Assembly (NCBI GenBank): GCA_019454225.1
Contig: CP075370.1
Coordinates: 2,036,001-2,100,000 of the forward strand
Direction: 5' to 3'
Length of the DNA stretch: 64,000 bases
DNA from: Paracoccaceae bacterium
GTDB lineage: Bacteria > Pseudomonadota > Alphaproteobacteria > Rhodobacterales > Rhodobacteraceae
Of this stretch, positions 57,448-64,000 are shown one piece after another. Positions within the stretch are counted from its first letter, which is position 1. Each line of letters starts with the position of its first letter. The notes beneath the pieces are model-generated. The model searched no databases and was not told the DNA's origin. It was given only the letters and a program-made list of their open reading frames with translations. Position numbers and translations under genes: made by a program.

Positions 57448-58605
57448 ATGCGCGCTGCGGGAATCGTTCTGGCGGTGTGGCTCGCCGGGCTGGGTGCTGC
57501 GGCGCAGTTCGGCAAGGTATCCGTCGCCTGGGATCTGATGGCGCAGCACTATGGCGGGGTTTCGCCGGTGGCGCTGGGGCTGCTGGTGTCGGTTGTCGGG
57601 CTGGTGGGTCTGGTGTTCGGCACGACGGCGGGGCTGATCGTGGCGCGGCTGGGCGCGCGGCGGGTGATGGCGGGCGCGCTGGCGCTGGGCGCGCTGGCCT
57701 CGGCGTTGCAGTCGGGGTTGCCCGGCTATGGTGCCATGATGGCGCTTCGGGTGGCCGAAGGGGTGTCGCATCTGGCGATCGTGGTGGCGGGGCCGGTGAT
57801 CATTGCGGGCGTGTCGGCGGGGCGGCATCAGGGGCTGGCGATGACGCTGTGGTCGTCGTTCTTTGGCGTGACCTATGCGGTGCTGGCGCTGGTGGCGCCG
57901 CTGGCGGGCAGCGTGGCGGGGCTGTTCTGGGGGCATGCTGTCTGGATGGCGGTCTGCGCGGTGCTGTGCCTGTGGATCGTGCCGCGGGACGGGGCGCGGG
58001 AGGTGGGGCCCTTCGGGGGCCTGCTGGCGCAGCACCGGGCGATCTATGCCAGCCCGCGGGTGGCGGCGCCTGCGCTGGGGTTCGTTTTCTATACAATGGC
58101 CTATGTGGCGTTGCTGACGTTGGTGCCGCCGCTGTTTTCGCCCGGTCTGCGGGGGGTGGCGGCGACGGGGATGCCGCTGGTCTCGATTGCCTTGTCGCTG
58201 AGCCTCGGGGTCTGGGCGTTGCGGCGGATGGCGGCGGTGCGGCTGGTGCAGGCGGGGTTCGCGGCGGGGGCGTCGGGCGTGGTTCTGTTCGCGCTGGGGC
58301 TGGTGCTGGGCGAGGGGCTGATGCTGGCGGGGGCGTTGGGGGTGGCGGGGGCGCTGGGCCTCGTGCAGGGGGCGAGTTTCGCGGCCATTCCGCAGCTGAA
58401 CCCCGATCCGGGCGACCGGGCGCGGGCGGCGGGAGCCCTGGCGCAGATGGGGAATGTGGGCACGGTGACGGGCACGCCGATCCTGGCCGCGCTGATGGCG
58501 GGGGCGGGGGGATGGGGCGTGGTGGCCTTTGCGCTGCCGCTGTGTCTGGCGGGGATGGCGATGCACGCATGGCTGGCGCGGCGGCGACGGGCCGACCGGG
58601 TCTGA
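57448..58605 (+). CDS. MFS transporter
   Basis: 385 residues. Twelve predicted membrane helices: GIVLAVWLAGLGAAAQFG, then LGLLVSVVGLVGLVFGTTAGL, and the conserved loop ARLGARRVMAGALALG after helix 2. The first half has MALRVAEGVSHLAIVVAGP; the second half starts QHRAIYASPRVAAPALG. Substrate unknown. Unlike its neighbours it is very rich in GGG/GGC, and the opposite strand therefore carries long empty frames. 102 bp after lpdA. Confidence 0.86.
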   Translation: MRAAGIVLAVWLAGLGAAAQFGKVSVAWDLMAQHYGGVSPVALGLLVSVVGLVGLVFGTTAGLIVARLGARRVMAGALALGALASALQSGLPGYGAMMALRVAEGVSHLAIVVAGPVIIAGVSAGRHQGLAMTLWSSFFGVTYAVLALVAPLAGSVAGLFWGHAVWMAVCAVLCLWIVPRDGAREVGPFGGLLAQHRAIYASPRVAAPALGFVFYTMAYVALLTLVPPLFSPGLRGVAATGMPLVSIALSLSLGVWALRRMAAVRLVQAGFAAGASGVVLFALGLVLGEGLMLAGALGVAGALGLVQGASFAAIPQLNPDPGDRARAAGALAQMGNVGTVTGTPILAALMAGAGGWGVVAFALPLCLAGMAMHAWLARRRRADRV

Positions 58606-58649
58606 CCGGACGCCTTCATCGGAGGGTCACGGAATCCATACGCCGCTGT

Positions 58650-58676
58650 CACAGGAAGTCTTGACCCTGTGTCAAG
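58650..58676. promoter_or_regulatory. Overlapping inverted repeats upstream of an orphan gene
   Basis: CTTGAC-CCTGT-GTCAAG (58660-58676) and, overlapping it, CACAGG (58650-58655) with CCTGTG (58666-58671). They can form two mutually exclusive pairings 27 bp upstream of the next start. TTGACC inside may serve as a -35 element, so a repressor site is plausible. Confidence 0.4.
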
Positions 58677-58702
58677 GAAAACTGCGGCAGGGAGAGCGTG
58701 TC

Positions 58703-59287
58703 ATGGGTTATGCGGATGTCCTGCGGTCGCAGCTGTCGCCCAGTCCGGCCCAGACGCAGCAGGCGCGCTGCGGCCTGCCCTATCTGCGCCGCTGGTGCGC
58801 GAGGGCGGGGCTGGTCTATGCGGCCGGACCGATCTGCAACGTGGTGCACGGGGTCAGTCGTCCCACGATCAGGCGCTTCGTGGAATCGCCCCTGACCCTG
58901 ACGCAGCCGCATCAGGCGGGCCTGATCGTGCAAGGCTTCGCCCGGCGTCTGGCGGATCCCGCACTGATGCCCGCGGTCGTGGTCGCTCAGTTCTCGGCCA
59001 TCCTGCCGGGGCTTGCGGATGTCCTCGTGGGCGCCGCGAGGGCCGGGGGCGATCCGCTGTCGGACCTGTGCGAGGAGACCGGGCTGGGCAGATCCGCCGT
59101 CGCCGACACCGCCCGGCTCTGCGCGGTGCCGCCGAGCGTTGCGGCCCATGTGGCGGCGGCGGTGACGGTCCGCTTCGCGGTGGCGCTGACACCGGCCGCG
59201 GCGGCGGGCGACCGGCCGGTGGCCGGACAGGCGGCGCGCGGGCAGATCTATGACTGGTTCGAGCGCGCCGCTCCGGCCGTGCTGTAA
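58703..59287 (+). CDS. Orphan protein of unknown function
   Basis: 194 residues from ATG 58703, ribosome site GGGAGAGCG. Cytoplasmic, no signal or membrane segment. The first half has several cysteines (TQQARCGLPYLRRWCARAGL) and a stretch GVSRPTIRRFVESP that faintly resembles a helix-turn-helix; the second half is helical and Ala-rich (DLCEETGLGRSAVADTARLC also reads like a helix-turn-helix). Not recognised. It could be a small regulator, which would fit the dyads just upstream (58650-58676). Confidence 0.7.
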   Translation: MGYADVLRSQLSPSPAQTQQARCGLPYLRRWCARAGLVYAAGPICNVVHGVSRPTIRRFVESPLTLTQPHQAGLIVQGFARRLADPALMPAVVVAQFSAILPGLADVLVGAARAGGDPLSDLCEETGLGRSAVADTARLCAVPPSVAAHVAAAVTVRFAVALTPAAAAGDRPVAGQAARGQIYDWFERAAPAVL

Positions 59288-59423
59288 CCTGCAGGGTCGC
59301 CTGTAACGAATGTGTTTCGGCTGGATGACAGTCGGCCTTTCCAATGTTTTCAGCATCTTCGGTAGGGTCGCGGCTGCGGGCATGGCATCTAGGTCACGGG
59401 GCATTCCGCCCCGGAGACATCCC

Positions 59424-59633
59424 ATGACGCCCATCGAAACCATCGTCCTGACCCTCTCGGCGCTGCACCTGGCCGATGCCTGGCTGGAACGGCAGCGCGC
59501 GGCGCACGAGACCGGCAGGGGGGCGCTCGACTGCGAGGCGCGGGCGCGCCATGCGGTTGCGGCGGGTCTCTGCTATCTGTGCTACGCGGCGGCGGGCTAT
59601 CTGCCCTGGGCGGGCGGGCATCTTCCGGCCTGA
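59424..59633 (+). CDS. Small membrane protein, hypothetical
   Basis: 69 residues from ATG 59424, GGAGACATCCC before it. One N-terminal amphipathic or membrane helix (ETIVLTLSALHLADAWLE) and a second hydrophobic stretch near the C-terminus (AVAAGLCYLCYAAAGYLPW). No known family. A short hairpin (CGGGGC-ATTCC-GCCCCG, 59397-59413) covers its upstream region close to the ribosome site. Whether it is expressed is not certain. Confidence 0.5.
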   Translation: MTPIETIVLTLSALHLADAWLERQRAAHETGRGALDCEARARHAVAAGLCYLCYAAAGYLPWAGGHLPA

Positions 59634-59675
59634 GGTGCCCTCCGCCTCGGCGGCAGACCCTGAGATGCCCAGGAA

Positions 59676-59690
59676 ATTCACGTTTCGTTC
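59676..59690 (+). promoter_or_regulatory. SOS-box-like sequence upstream of uvrA
   Basis: ATTC-ACGTTTC-GTTC at 59676-59690, one mismatch from the LexA box GTTC-N7-GTTC seen at lexA in this window, and 64 bp upstream of the uvrA ATG. uvrA is under SOS control in other bacteria, which supports the site. Confidence 0.5.
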
Positions 59691-59754
59691 ACAAAATGCG
59701 GTTGGAGACTCGGCTGCCCCGGCCTATGTGTGAAGGATCGGTCAGGGGCGGGTC

Positions 59755-62622
59755 ATGGCGGAAGCGAAGTTCATTTCGGTGCGGGGGGCGCGCGAGCACA
59801 ACCTCAAGGGCGTGGACGTCGACATCCCGCGCGACCGGCTGGTCGTGATCACCGGCCTGTCGGGGTCGGGCAAGTCCAGCCTGGCCTTCGACACGATCTA
59901 TGCCGAAGGACAGCGCCGCTATGTCGAAAGCCTGTCGGCCTATGCCCGCCAGTTCCTCGACATGATGGGAAAGCCCGACGTCGACCACATCAGCGGCCTG
60001 TCGCCCGCGATTTCGATCGAACAGAAAACGACGTCGAAGAACCCGCGGTCCACCGTCGGCACGGTGACCGAGATCTACGACTACCTGCGCCTGCTGTTCG
60101 CCCGTGTCGGCGTGCCCTATTCCCCCGCCACCGGGCTGCCGATCGCGGCGATGCAGGTGCAGGACATGGTCGACGCGGTGATGGCGATGCCCGAGGGGAC
60201 GCGCGCCTATCTGCTGGCCCCCATCGTGCGCGACCGCAAGGGCGAATACCGCAAGGAGATGCTGGACCTGCGCAAGCAGGGCTTCCAGCGGGTCAAGGTC
60301 GACGGGGCTTTCCATGAACTCGACGATCCGCCGGTGCTGGACAAGAAGCTGCGGCATGACATCGACGTGGTTGTGGACCGTATTGTGGTGCGCGAGGGGC
60401 TGGAGGTGCGGCTGGCTGACAGCTTCCGCACCGCGCTGAACCTGGCGGATGGAATCGCGGTGATCGAACTGGCCGACGCGGCCGAGGGCGAGGCGCCGCA
60501 GCGGATCACCTATTCCGAGAAATTCGCCTGCCCGGTCAGTGGCTTCACCATTGCCGAGATCGAGCCGCGACTGTTCTCGTTCAACGCGCCCTTCGGGGCC
60601 TGCCCGGCCTGCGACGGCCTGGGCGTGGAACTGTTCTTTGACGAACGGCTGGTCGTGCCGGACCAGGGCCTGACGATCCCGGGCGGCGCCATCGCACCCT
60701 GGGCCAAGTCGAAGTCGCCCTACTTCACCCAGACCGTCGACGCGCTGGCGCGGCACTATGGCTTTGACAAGAAGAAGAAATGGAAGGACCTGCCCGACAG
60801 CGTCAAGCAGTTGTTCCTGCACGGGTCCGGCGGCGATGAGATCGATTTCTCCTATGACGAGGGCGGGCGTGTCTACAAGGTGCGCCGCGTGTTCGAGGGG
60901 ATCATCCCGAACATGCAGCGTCGCTACAAGGAGACCGACAGCGCCTGGAGCCGCGAGGAGATGGAGCGCTATCAGGCCAACCGTCCCTGCGGCACCTGCC
61001 ATGGCTACCGCCTGAAGCCCGAGGCGCTGGCGGTCAAGATCGCCGGCCGCCACATCGGACAGGTCACCGAATTGTCGATCCGCGAGGCCCATGCCTGGGT
61101 CGAGACGGTGCCTGCATCGCTGACACCGCAGCGCAACGAGATCGCGCGCGCCATCCTCAAGGAAATCCGCGAGCGCCTGGGGTTCCTGGTGAATGTCGGC
61201 CTCGATTACCTGACGCTCAGCCGCAACGCCGGCACCCTGTCCGGCGGGGAATCACAGCGCATCCGGTTGGCCAGCCAGATCGGCAGCGGCCTGACCGGCG
61301 TGCTCTACGTGCTGGACGAACCTTCGATCGGCCTGCATCAGCGCGACAATGACCGCTTGCTGACCACGCTCAAGAACCTGCGCGACCAGGGAAACACCGT
61401 GCTGGTGGTCGAGCATGACGAGGATGCGATCCGCGAGGCCGACTATGTCTATGATCTCGGTCCGGGTGCCGGGGTCCATGGCGGGCGTGTGGTCTCGCAT
61501 GGCACGCCTGCTCAGATCGCCGCAGACCCTGCCAGTCTGACCGGCCAGTATCTCGCCGGCACCCGCGAGATCGCGGTGCCCCGCACGCGGCGCAAGGGCA
61601 GCGGCAAGACGCTGACAGTGGTGGGGGCCACCGGCAACAACCTGCGCAACGTCACCGCAGAGTTTCCGCTGGGCAAGTTCGTCTGCGTGACCGGGGTATC
61701 GGGCGGGGGCAAGTCCACGCTGACCATCGAGACGCTGTTCAAGACCGCGGCGACGCGACTGAACGGCGCGCATGAGACCCCCGCGCCCTGCGAGACGATC
61801 AAGGGGTTCGAACATCTCGACAAGGTCATCGACATCGACCAGCGGCCGATCGGGCGCACGCCCCGGTCGAACCCTGCAACATACACCGGGGCCTTCACGC
61901 CGATCCGCGACTGGTTCGCGGGCCTTCCCGAGGCCAAGGCGCGGGGCTACCAGCCCGGCCGTTTCAGCTTCAACGTCAAGGGCGGCCGCTGCGAAGCCTG
62001 CCAGGGCGATGGCGTCATCAAGATCGAGATGCATTTCCTGCCCGATGTCTATGTCACCTGCGAGACCTGCAAGGGCCATCGCTACAATCGGGAAACCCTG
62101 GAAATAAAGTTCAAGAACAAAAGTATATCGGACGTTCTTGACATGACGTGCGAGGATGCGCGCGAATTCTTCTCGGCCGTTCCGGCGATCCGCGAGAAGA
62201 TGGAGGCGCTGTGCGAGGTGGGCCTTGGCTATATCAAGGTCGGTCAGCAGGCCACGACCCTGTCCGGGGGCGAGGCGCAAAGGGTGAAGCTGTCCAAGGA
62301 ACTGTCGCGCCGCGCGACGGGCCGGACGCTCTACATCCTCGACGAGCCCACGACCGGCCTGCATTTCGAGGATGTGCGCAAGCTGCTGGAGGTGCTGCAC
62401 GAACTGGTCGAGCAGGGCAACACGGTGGTGGTGATCGAGCATAACCTCGACGTCGTGAAGACTGCCGACTGGATCATCGACATCGGCCCCGAGGGCGGCG
62501 ACGGCGGCGGGCAGATCGTGGCCACCGGAACGCCCGAGGATGTGGCCCGGGTCGAGGCCAGCCATACCGGGCGCTATCTGCGCGACATGCTGAAACCCAG
62601 ACGACGGGTCGCTGCGGAATGA
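59755..62622 (+). CDS. uvrA: Excinuclease ABC subunit A
   Basis: Damage-recognition ATPase of nucleotide excision repair. 955 residues. Two ABC-type ATPase modules: Walker [13 protein letters not shown] near residue 35 and [11 protein letters not shown] near 645; signature LSGGESQRI and LSGGEAQRV. Zinc-binding cysteines in CPACDGLGV and CEACQGDGV, with a second [10 protein letters not shown]. Typical N-terminus [19 protein letters not shown]. Stop overlaps the DUF4260 start (ATGA). An SOS-like site is upstream. Confidence 0.97.
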   Translation: MAEAKFISVRGAREHNLKGVDVDIPRDRLVVITGLSGSGKSSLAFDTIYAEGQRRYVESLSAYARQFLDMMGKPDVDHISGLSPAISIEQKTTSKNPRSTVGTVTEIYDYLRLLFARVGVPYSPATGLPIAAMQVQDMVDAVMAMPEGTRAYLLAPIVRDRKGEYRKEMLDLRKQGFQRVKVDGAFHELDDPPVLDKKLRHDIDVVVDRIVVREGLEVRLADSFRTALNLADGIAVIELADAAEGEAPQRITYSEKFACPVSGFTIAEIEPRLFSFNAPFGACPACDGLGVELFFDERLVVPDQGLTIPGGAIAPWAKSKSPYFTQTVDALARHYGFDKKKKWKDLPDSVKQLFLHGSGGDEIDFSYDEGGRVYKVRRVFEGIIPNMQRRYKETDSAWSREEMERYQANRPCGTCHGYRLKPEALAVKIAGRHIGQVTELSIREAHAWVETVPASLTPQRNEIARAILKEIRERLGFLVNVGLDYLTLSRNAGTLSGGESQRIRLASQIGSGLTGVLYVLDEPSIGLHQRDNDRLLTTLKNLRDQGNTVLVVEHDEDAIREADYVYDLGPGAGVHGGRVVSHGTPAQIAADPASLTGQYLAGTREIAVPRTRRKGSGKTLTVVGATGNNLRNVTAEFPLGKFVCVTGVSGGGKSTLTIETLFKTAATRLNGAHETPAPCETIKGFEHLDKVIDIDQRPIGRTPRSNPATYTGAFTPIRDWFAGLPEAKARGYQPGRFSFNVKGGRCEACQGDGVIKIEMHFLPDVYVTCETCKGHRYNRETLEIKFKNKSISDVLDMTCEDAREFFSAVPAIREKMEALCEVGLGYIKVGQQATTLSGGEAQRVKLSKELSRRATGRTLYILDEPTTGLHFEDVRKLLEVLHELVEQGNTVVVIEHNLDVVKTADWIIDIGPEGGDGGGQIVATGTPEDVARVEASHTGRYLRDMLKPRRRVAAE

Positions 62623-62993
62623 CCACCGTTGCGTGGCAGCGCATCGAGGGCGGACTGGTTTTCGCCGCCGCGATCCTGATTGCCGCGCTGACGGGATCGG
62701 TGGGCCGCGACCTGCCATGGTGGCAGGCCATCGCGCTGTTCTTCGCGCCCGATGTCGCCTTCGCGGCCTATCTGGGCGGGCCGCGCATCGGTACGACGGT
62801 CTACAACCTGCTGCACCTCTACGGCTGGGGCCTGCTTCTTGCGGGCTTCGGGGTTGCCTTTGCGGCAGGACCACTGGTCTTCGCGGGTCTGTTGTGGCTG
62901 GCCCATGTCGGGTTTGACCGCATGCTGGGTTACGGCCTGAAGGAGCCGACCGGATTCCAGGATACGCATCTGGGCCGGATCGGGCGGCGCTGA
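62619..62993 (+). CDS. DUF4260 family membrane protein
   Basis: 124 residues. Four hydrophobic segments ([52 protein letters not shown], then [18 protein letters not shown]). The C-terminal [22 protein letters not shown] matches the DUF4260 family. Starts within the uvrA stop (ATGA overlap) so it is co-transcribed with it. Function unknown; a link to DNA repair is not implied. Confidence 0.88.
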   Translation: MTTVAWQRIEGGLVFAAAILIAALTGSVGRDLPWWQAIALFFAPDVAFAAYLGGPRIGTTVYNLLHLYGWGLLLAGFGVAFAAGPLVFAGLLWLAHVGFDRMLGYGLKEPTGFQDTHLGRIGRR

Positions 62994-63012
62994 CCGCCGC
63001 CCGTGACGCGCC

Positions 63013-63219
63013 TCAGCCCTTCTTCGTGGGGCAGGTGCTGATGCCCAGTACCGAGTACAGCGGGCAGGTCTGCAGCAGGCCGGTGGCCAGCGGCACGATG
63101 CCGATCAGATACAGCCAGCGCATGCTGGCCTCGCTGTTCAGGAAGAAGCCGGCGATCAGCGCAAGGCCGACGACGATGCGCAGGATGCGGTCGATTCCGC
63201 CGACGTTTGTTGCGAACAT
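63013..63219 (-). CDS. DUF2892 family membrane protein
   Basis: 68 residues. Two membrane helices (ILRIVVGLALIAGFF and LYLIGIVPLATGLLQ), with the family feature CPLYSVLGISTC near the C-terminus (cysteines of the YgaP-type domain). DUF2892 proteins are often beside sulfur or stress genes and rhodaneses. A perfect CRP-type site lies 68 bp upstream (63287-63302), and the Crp-family gene follows on the same strand. Convergent with DUF4260. Confidence 0.9.
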   Translation of the reverse strand: MFATNVGGIDRILRIVVGLALIAGFFLNSEASMRWLYLIGIVPLATGLLQTCPLYSVLGISTCPTKKG

Positions 63220-63286
63220 GATGGTCCTCCGATGGCGACCCGGCAGGGGTCAGGCCGTCACGCTACGCCACGGTCGGCATCCGGTC

Positions 63287-63302
63287 TGTGACGCAGGTCA
63301 CA
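63287..63302 (-). promoter_or_regulatory. Perfect CRP-type site TGTGA-N6-TCACA
   Basis: TGTGA at 63287-63291 and TCACA at 63298-63302 with six bases between: an exact match to the CRP half-site pair. It overlaps the stop of the Crp-family gene and sits 68 bp before the DUF2892 start, in position for control of that gene. Confidence 0.75.
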
Positions 63303-63945
63303 CCCCCGCCGCGGCAAGCCGCCGCAGCCCCGCCGCATCGGTCAGCCGCACCGCACCACGGACCGTATCCACCATCCCGGCGCGCGACAGCGCACCAAGC
63401 CCGCGCGATACGACCTCGCGTGCGGTGCCGATCCGGGTGGCCAGTTCTGCCTGCGTCGCATGCACGATGTCGCCCTCGGCCAGCGACAGCAGCGCATCGG
63501 CCAGGCGGCATTCCACCCGCCCGAAGGCCACCCGCTCCAGCAGCCGTGTCATGTCCTGCATCCGGCGGGCAAAGGCGCGCAGTACATACAGGCGGAAGGC
63601 CGCGTCGCGTTCCATCAGCGTCAGGAACAGCGCGCGCGGGATCACCACGGCGCGCACCTCGGTCGCGCAGACCGCTTCGCCTGCATAGGGCTCATCGCCC
63701 AGCAGGCCCAAGGTGGACTGGATGCAGGACTGACCGGGCTCCACGGCATAAAGCAGGATCTCGCGCCCCGAGGGTCCGGCCAGGTTCACCTCGACCCGCC
63801 CCGCCAGCACGACGACAAACCCCTGCGCCGCCTCGCCCGGGCGGAACAGGAAGGTGCCGCGCGGGAATTCGCGCTCGGTCAGCGCGTCCAGTCGTGCCAG
63901 GGCATCGGCGCAGGCCGTGCCGATCGCGGCGGTCCAGCCCATCAT
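63298..63945 (-). CDS. Crp/Fnr family transcriptional regulator
   Basis: 215 residues from ATG 63945 (ATG 63942 is also possible). N-terminal cyclic-nucleotide-binding-like beta-barrel (FLFRPGEAAQGFVVVLAGRVEV) and a C-terminal winged helix. The recognition helix GTAREVVSRGLGAL has Arg176, Glu177 and Arg181 at the spacing of R180, E181 and R185 of E. coli CRP, predicting a TGTGA half-site. No conserved N-terminal cysteines for a 4Fe-4S cluster of the FNR type are seen. Its start overlaps an upstream partial gene. Confidence 0.92.
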   Translation of the reverse strand: MMGWTAAIGTACADALARLDALTEREFPRGTFLFRPGEAAQGFVVVLAGRVEVNLAGPSGREILLYAVEPGQSCIQSTLGLLGDEPYAGEAVCATEVRAVVIPRALFLTLMERDAAFRLYVLRAFARRMQDMTRLLERVAFGRVECRLADALLSLAEGDIVHATQAELATRIGTAREVVSRGLGALSRAGMVDTVRGAVRLTDAAGLRRLAAAGV

Positions 63946-64000
63946 CCCCGCCCGCGCGTCTCGAACCGCGGCAGCATCGCGCTGAAGTCCTGCCCGCGCC
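63942..64000 (-). CDS. C-terminal end of an unidentified protein (cut by window edge)
   Basis: The last 18 codons of a minus-strand gene are visible, ending RGQDFSAMLPRFETRGRG and then TGA at 63942-63944, which overlaps the ATG of the Crp-family gene as ATGA. Too little is present to name it. The overlap shows the Crp gene is in an operon with it. Confidence 0.5.
   Translation of the reverse strand, partial: RGQDFSAMLPRFETRGRG

Noticed and set aside
55603-58566. Open frame of 987 residues antisense to DUF924, lpdA and the MFS gene
   Set aside because: Covers three supported genes; very high Arg/Pro/His content.

Overview
The window is a stretch of alphaproteobacterial chromosome with very high GC content. 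The gene content points to the order Rhodobacterales (Rhodobacteraceae/Paracoccaceae): a lexA gene with the GTTC-N7-GTTC type of SOS operator, a divergent DUF6456/DUF6477 pair, a heterotetrameric sarcosine oxidase operon, the trpGDC-moaC-moeA-lexA-comEC-gltX neighbourhood, and tandem RTX proteins. The genus cannot be decided from the sequence alone. Genes are tightly packed, with many ATGA, GTGA or TTGA stop/start overlaps. No insertion sequence, CRISPR array, prophage or rRNA operon was seen. One tRNA gene (Pro, anticodon TGG) is present.

Left part (1-16350), mostly housekeeping: the start of gltX, comEC, lexA with a triple SOS half-site, then a minus-strand run trpG-trpD-ung-trpC-moaC-moeA. 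A uracil-DNA glycosylase sits between trpD and trpC. A membrane-anchored divergent polysaccharide deacetylase with a very long Pro/Ala linker, an aminotransferase behind a TetR regulator, a VOC protein, gpt, fabI, pdxH, a double cold-shock-domain protein and a DUF192 protein follow.

Middle part (16351-39600), more accessory: two tandem paralogous RTX proteins that share an unrecognised N-terminal module, tRNA-Pro, the protein AMPylase selO, an acidic coiled-coil protein of unknown function, the DUF6456/DUF6477 pair, an MttB-family methyltransferase, guaA, a DUF1289-ruvX-ccmI operon, a class III cyclase fused to an FHA domain followed by an unrecognised 332-residue protein, and the sarcosine oxidase genes soxB-D-A-G. 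Between soxB and soxD lies a small Pro/Ala-rich membrane protein with its own terminator. The MttB-like protein and sarcosine oxidase suggest metabolism of methylated amines and glycine betaine derivatives. An iron superoxide dismutase, with promoter and terminator, closes this part.

Right part (39600-64000): a LOG-family protein, a LysM protein with a long Pro/Ala-rich region, an Atm1-type ABC exporter, an RND efflux pump with its adaptor, the conserved yfgM-bamB-der set, a GNAT acetyltransferase, two MFS transporters, lpdA, small orphan proteins, uvrA with an SOS-like box, DUF4260 and DUF2892 membrane proteins, and a Crp-family regulator with a perfect TGTGA-N6-TCACA site next to it.

No gene cluster here is plainly a new defence or secretion system. 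The best candidates for undescribed biology are the twin RTX proteins with their shared N-terminal module, the cyclase-FHA gene with its unknown neighbour, the gene inserted in the sox operon, and several clean inverted repeats that look like operators.
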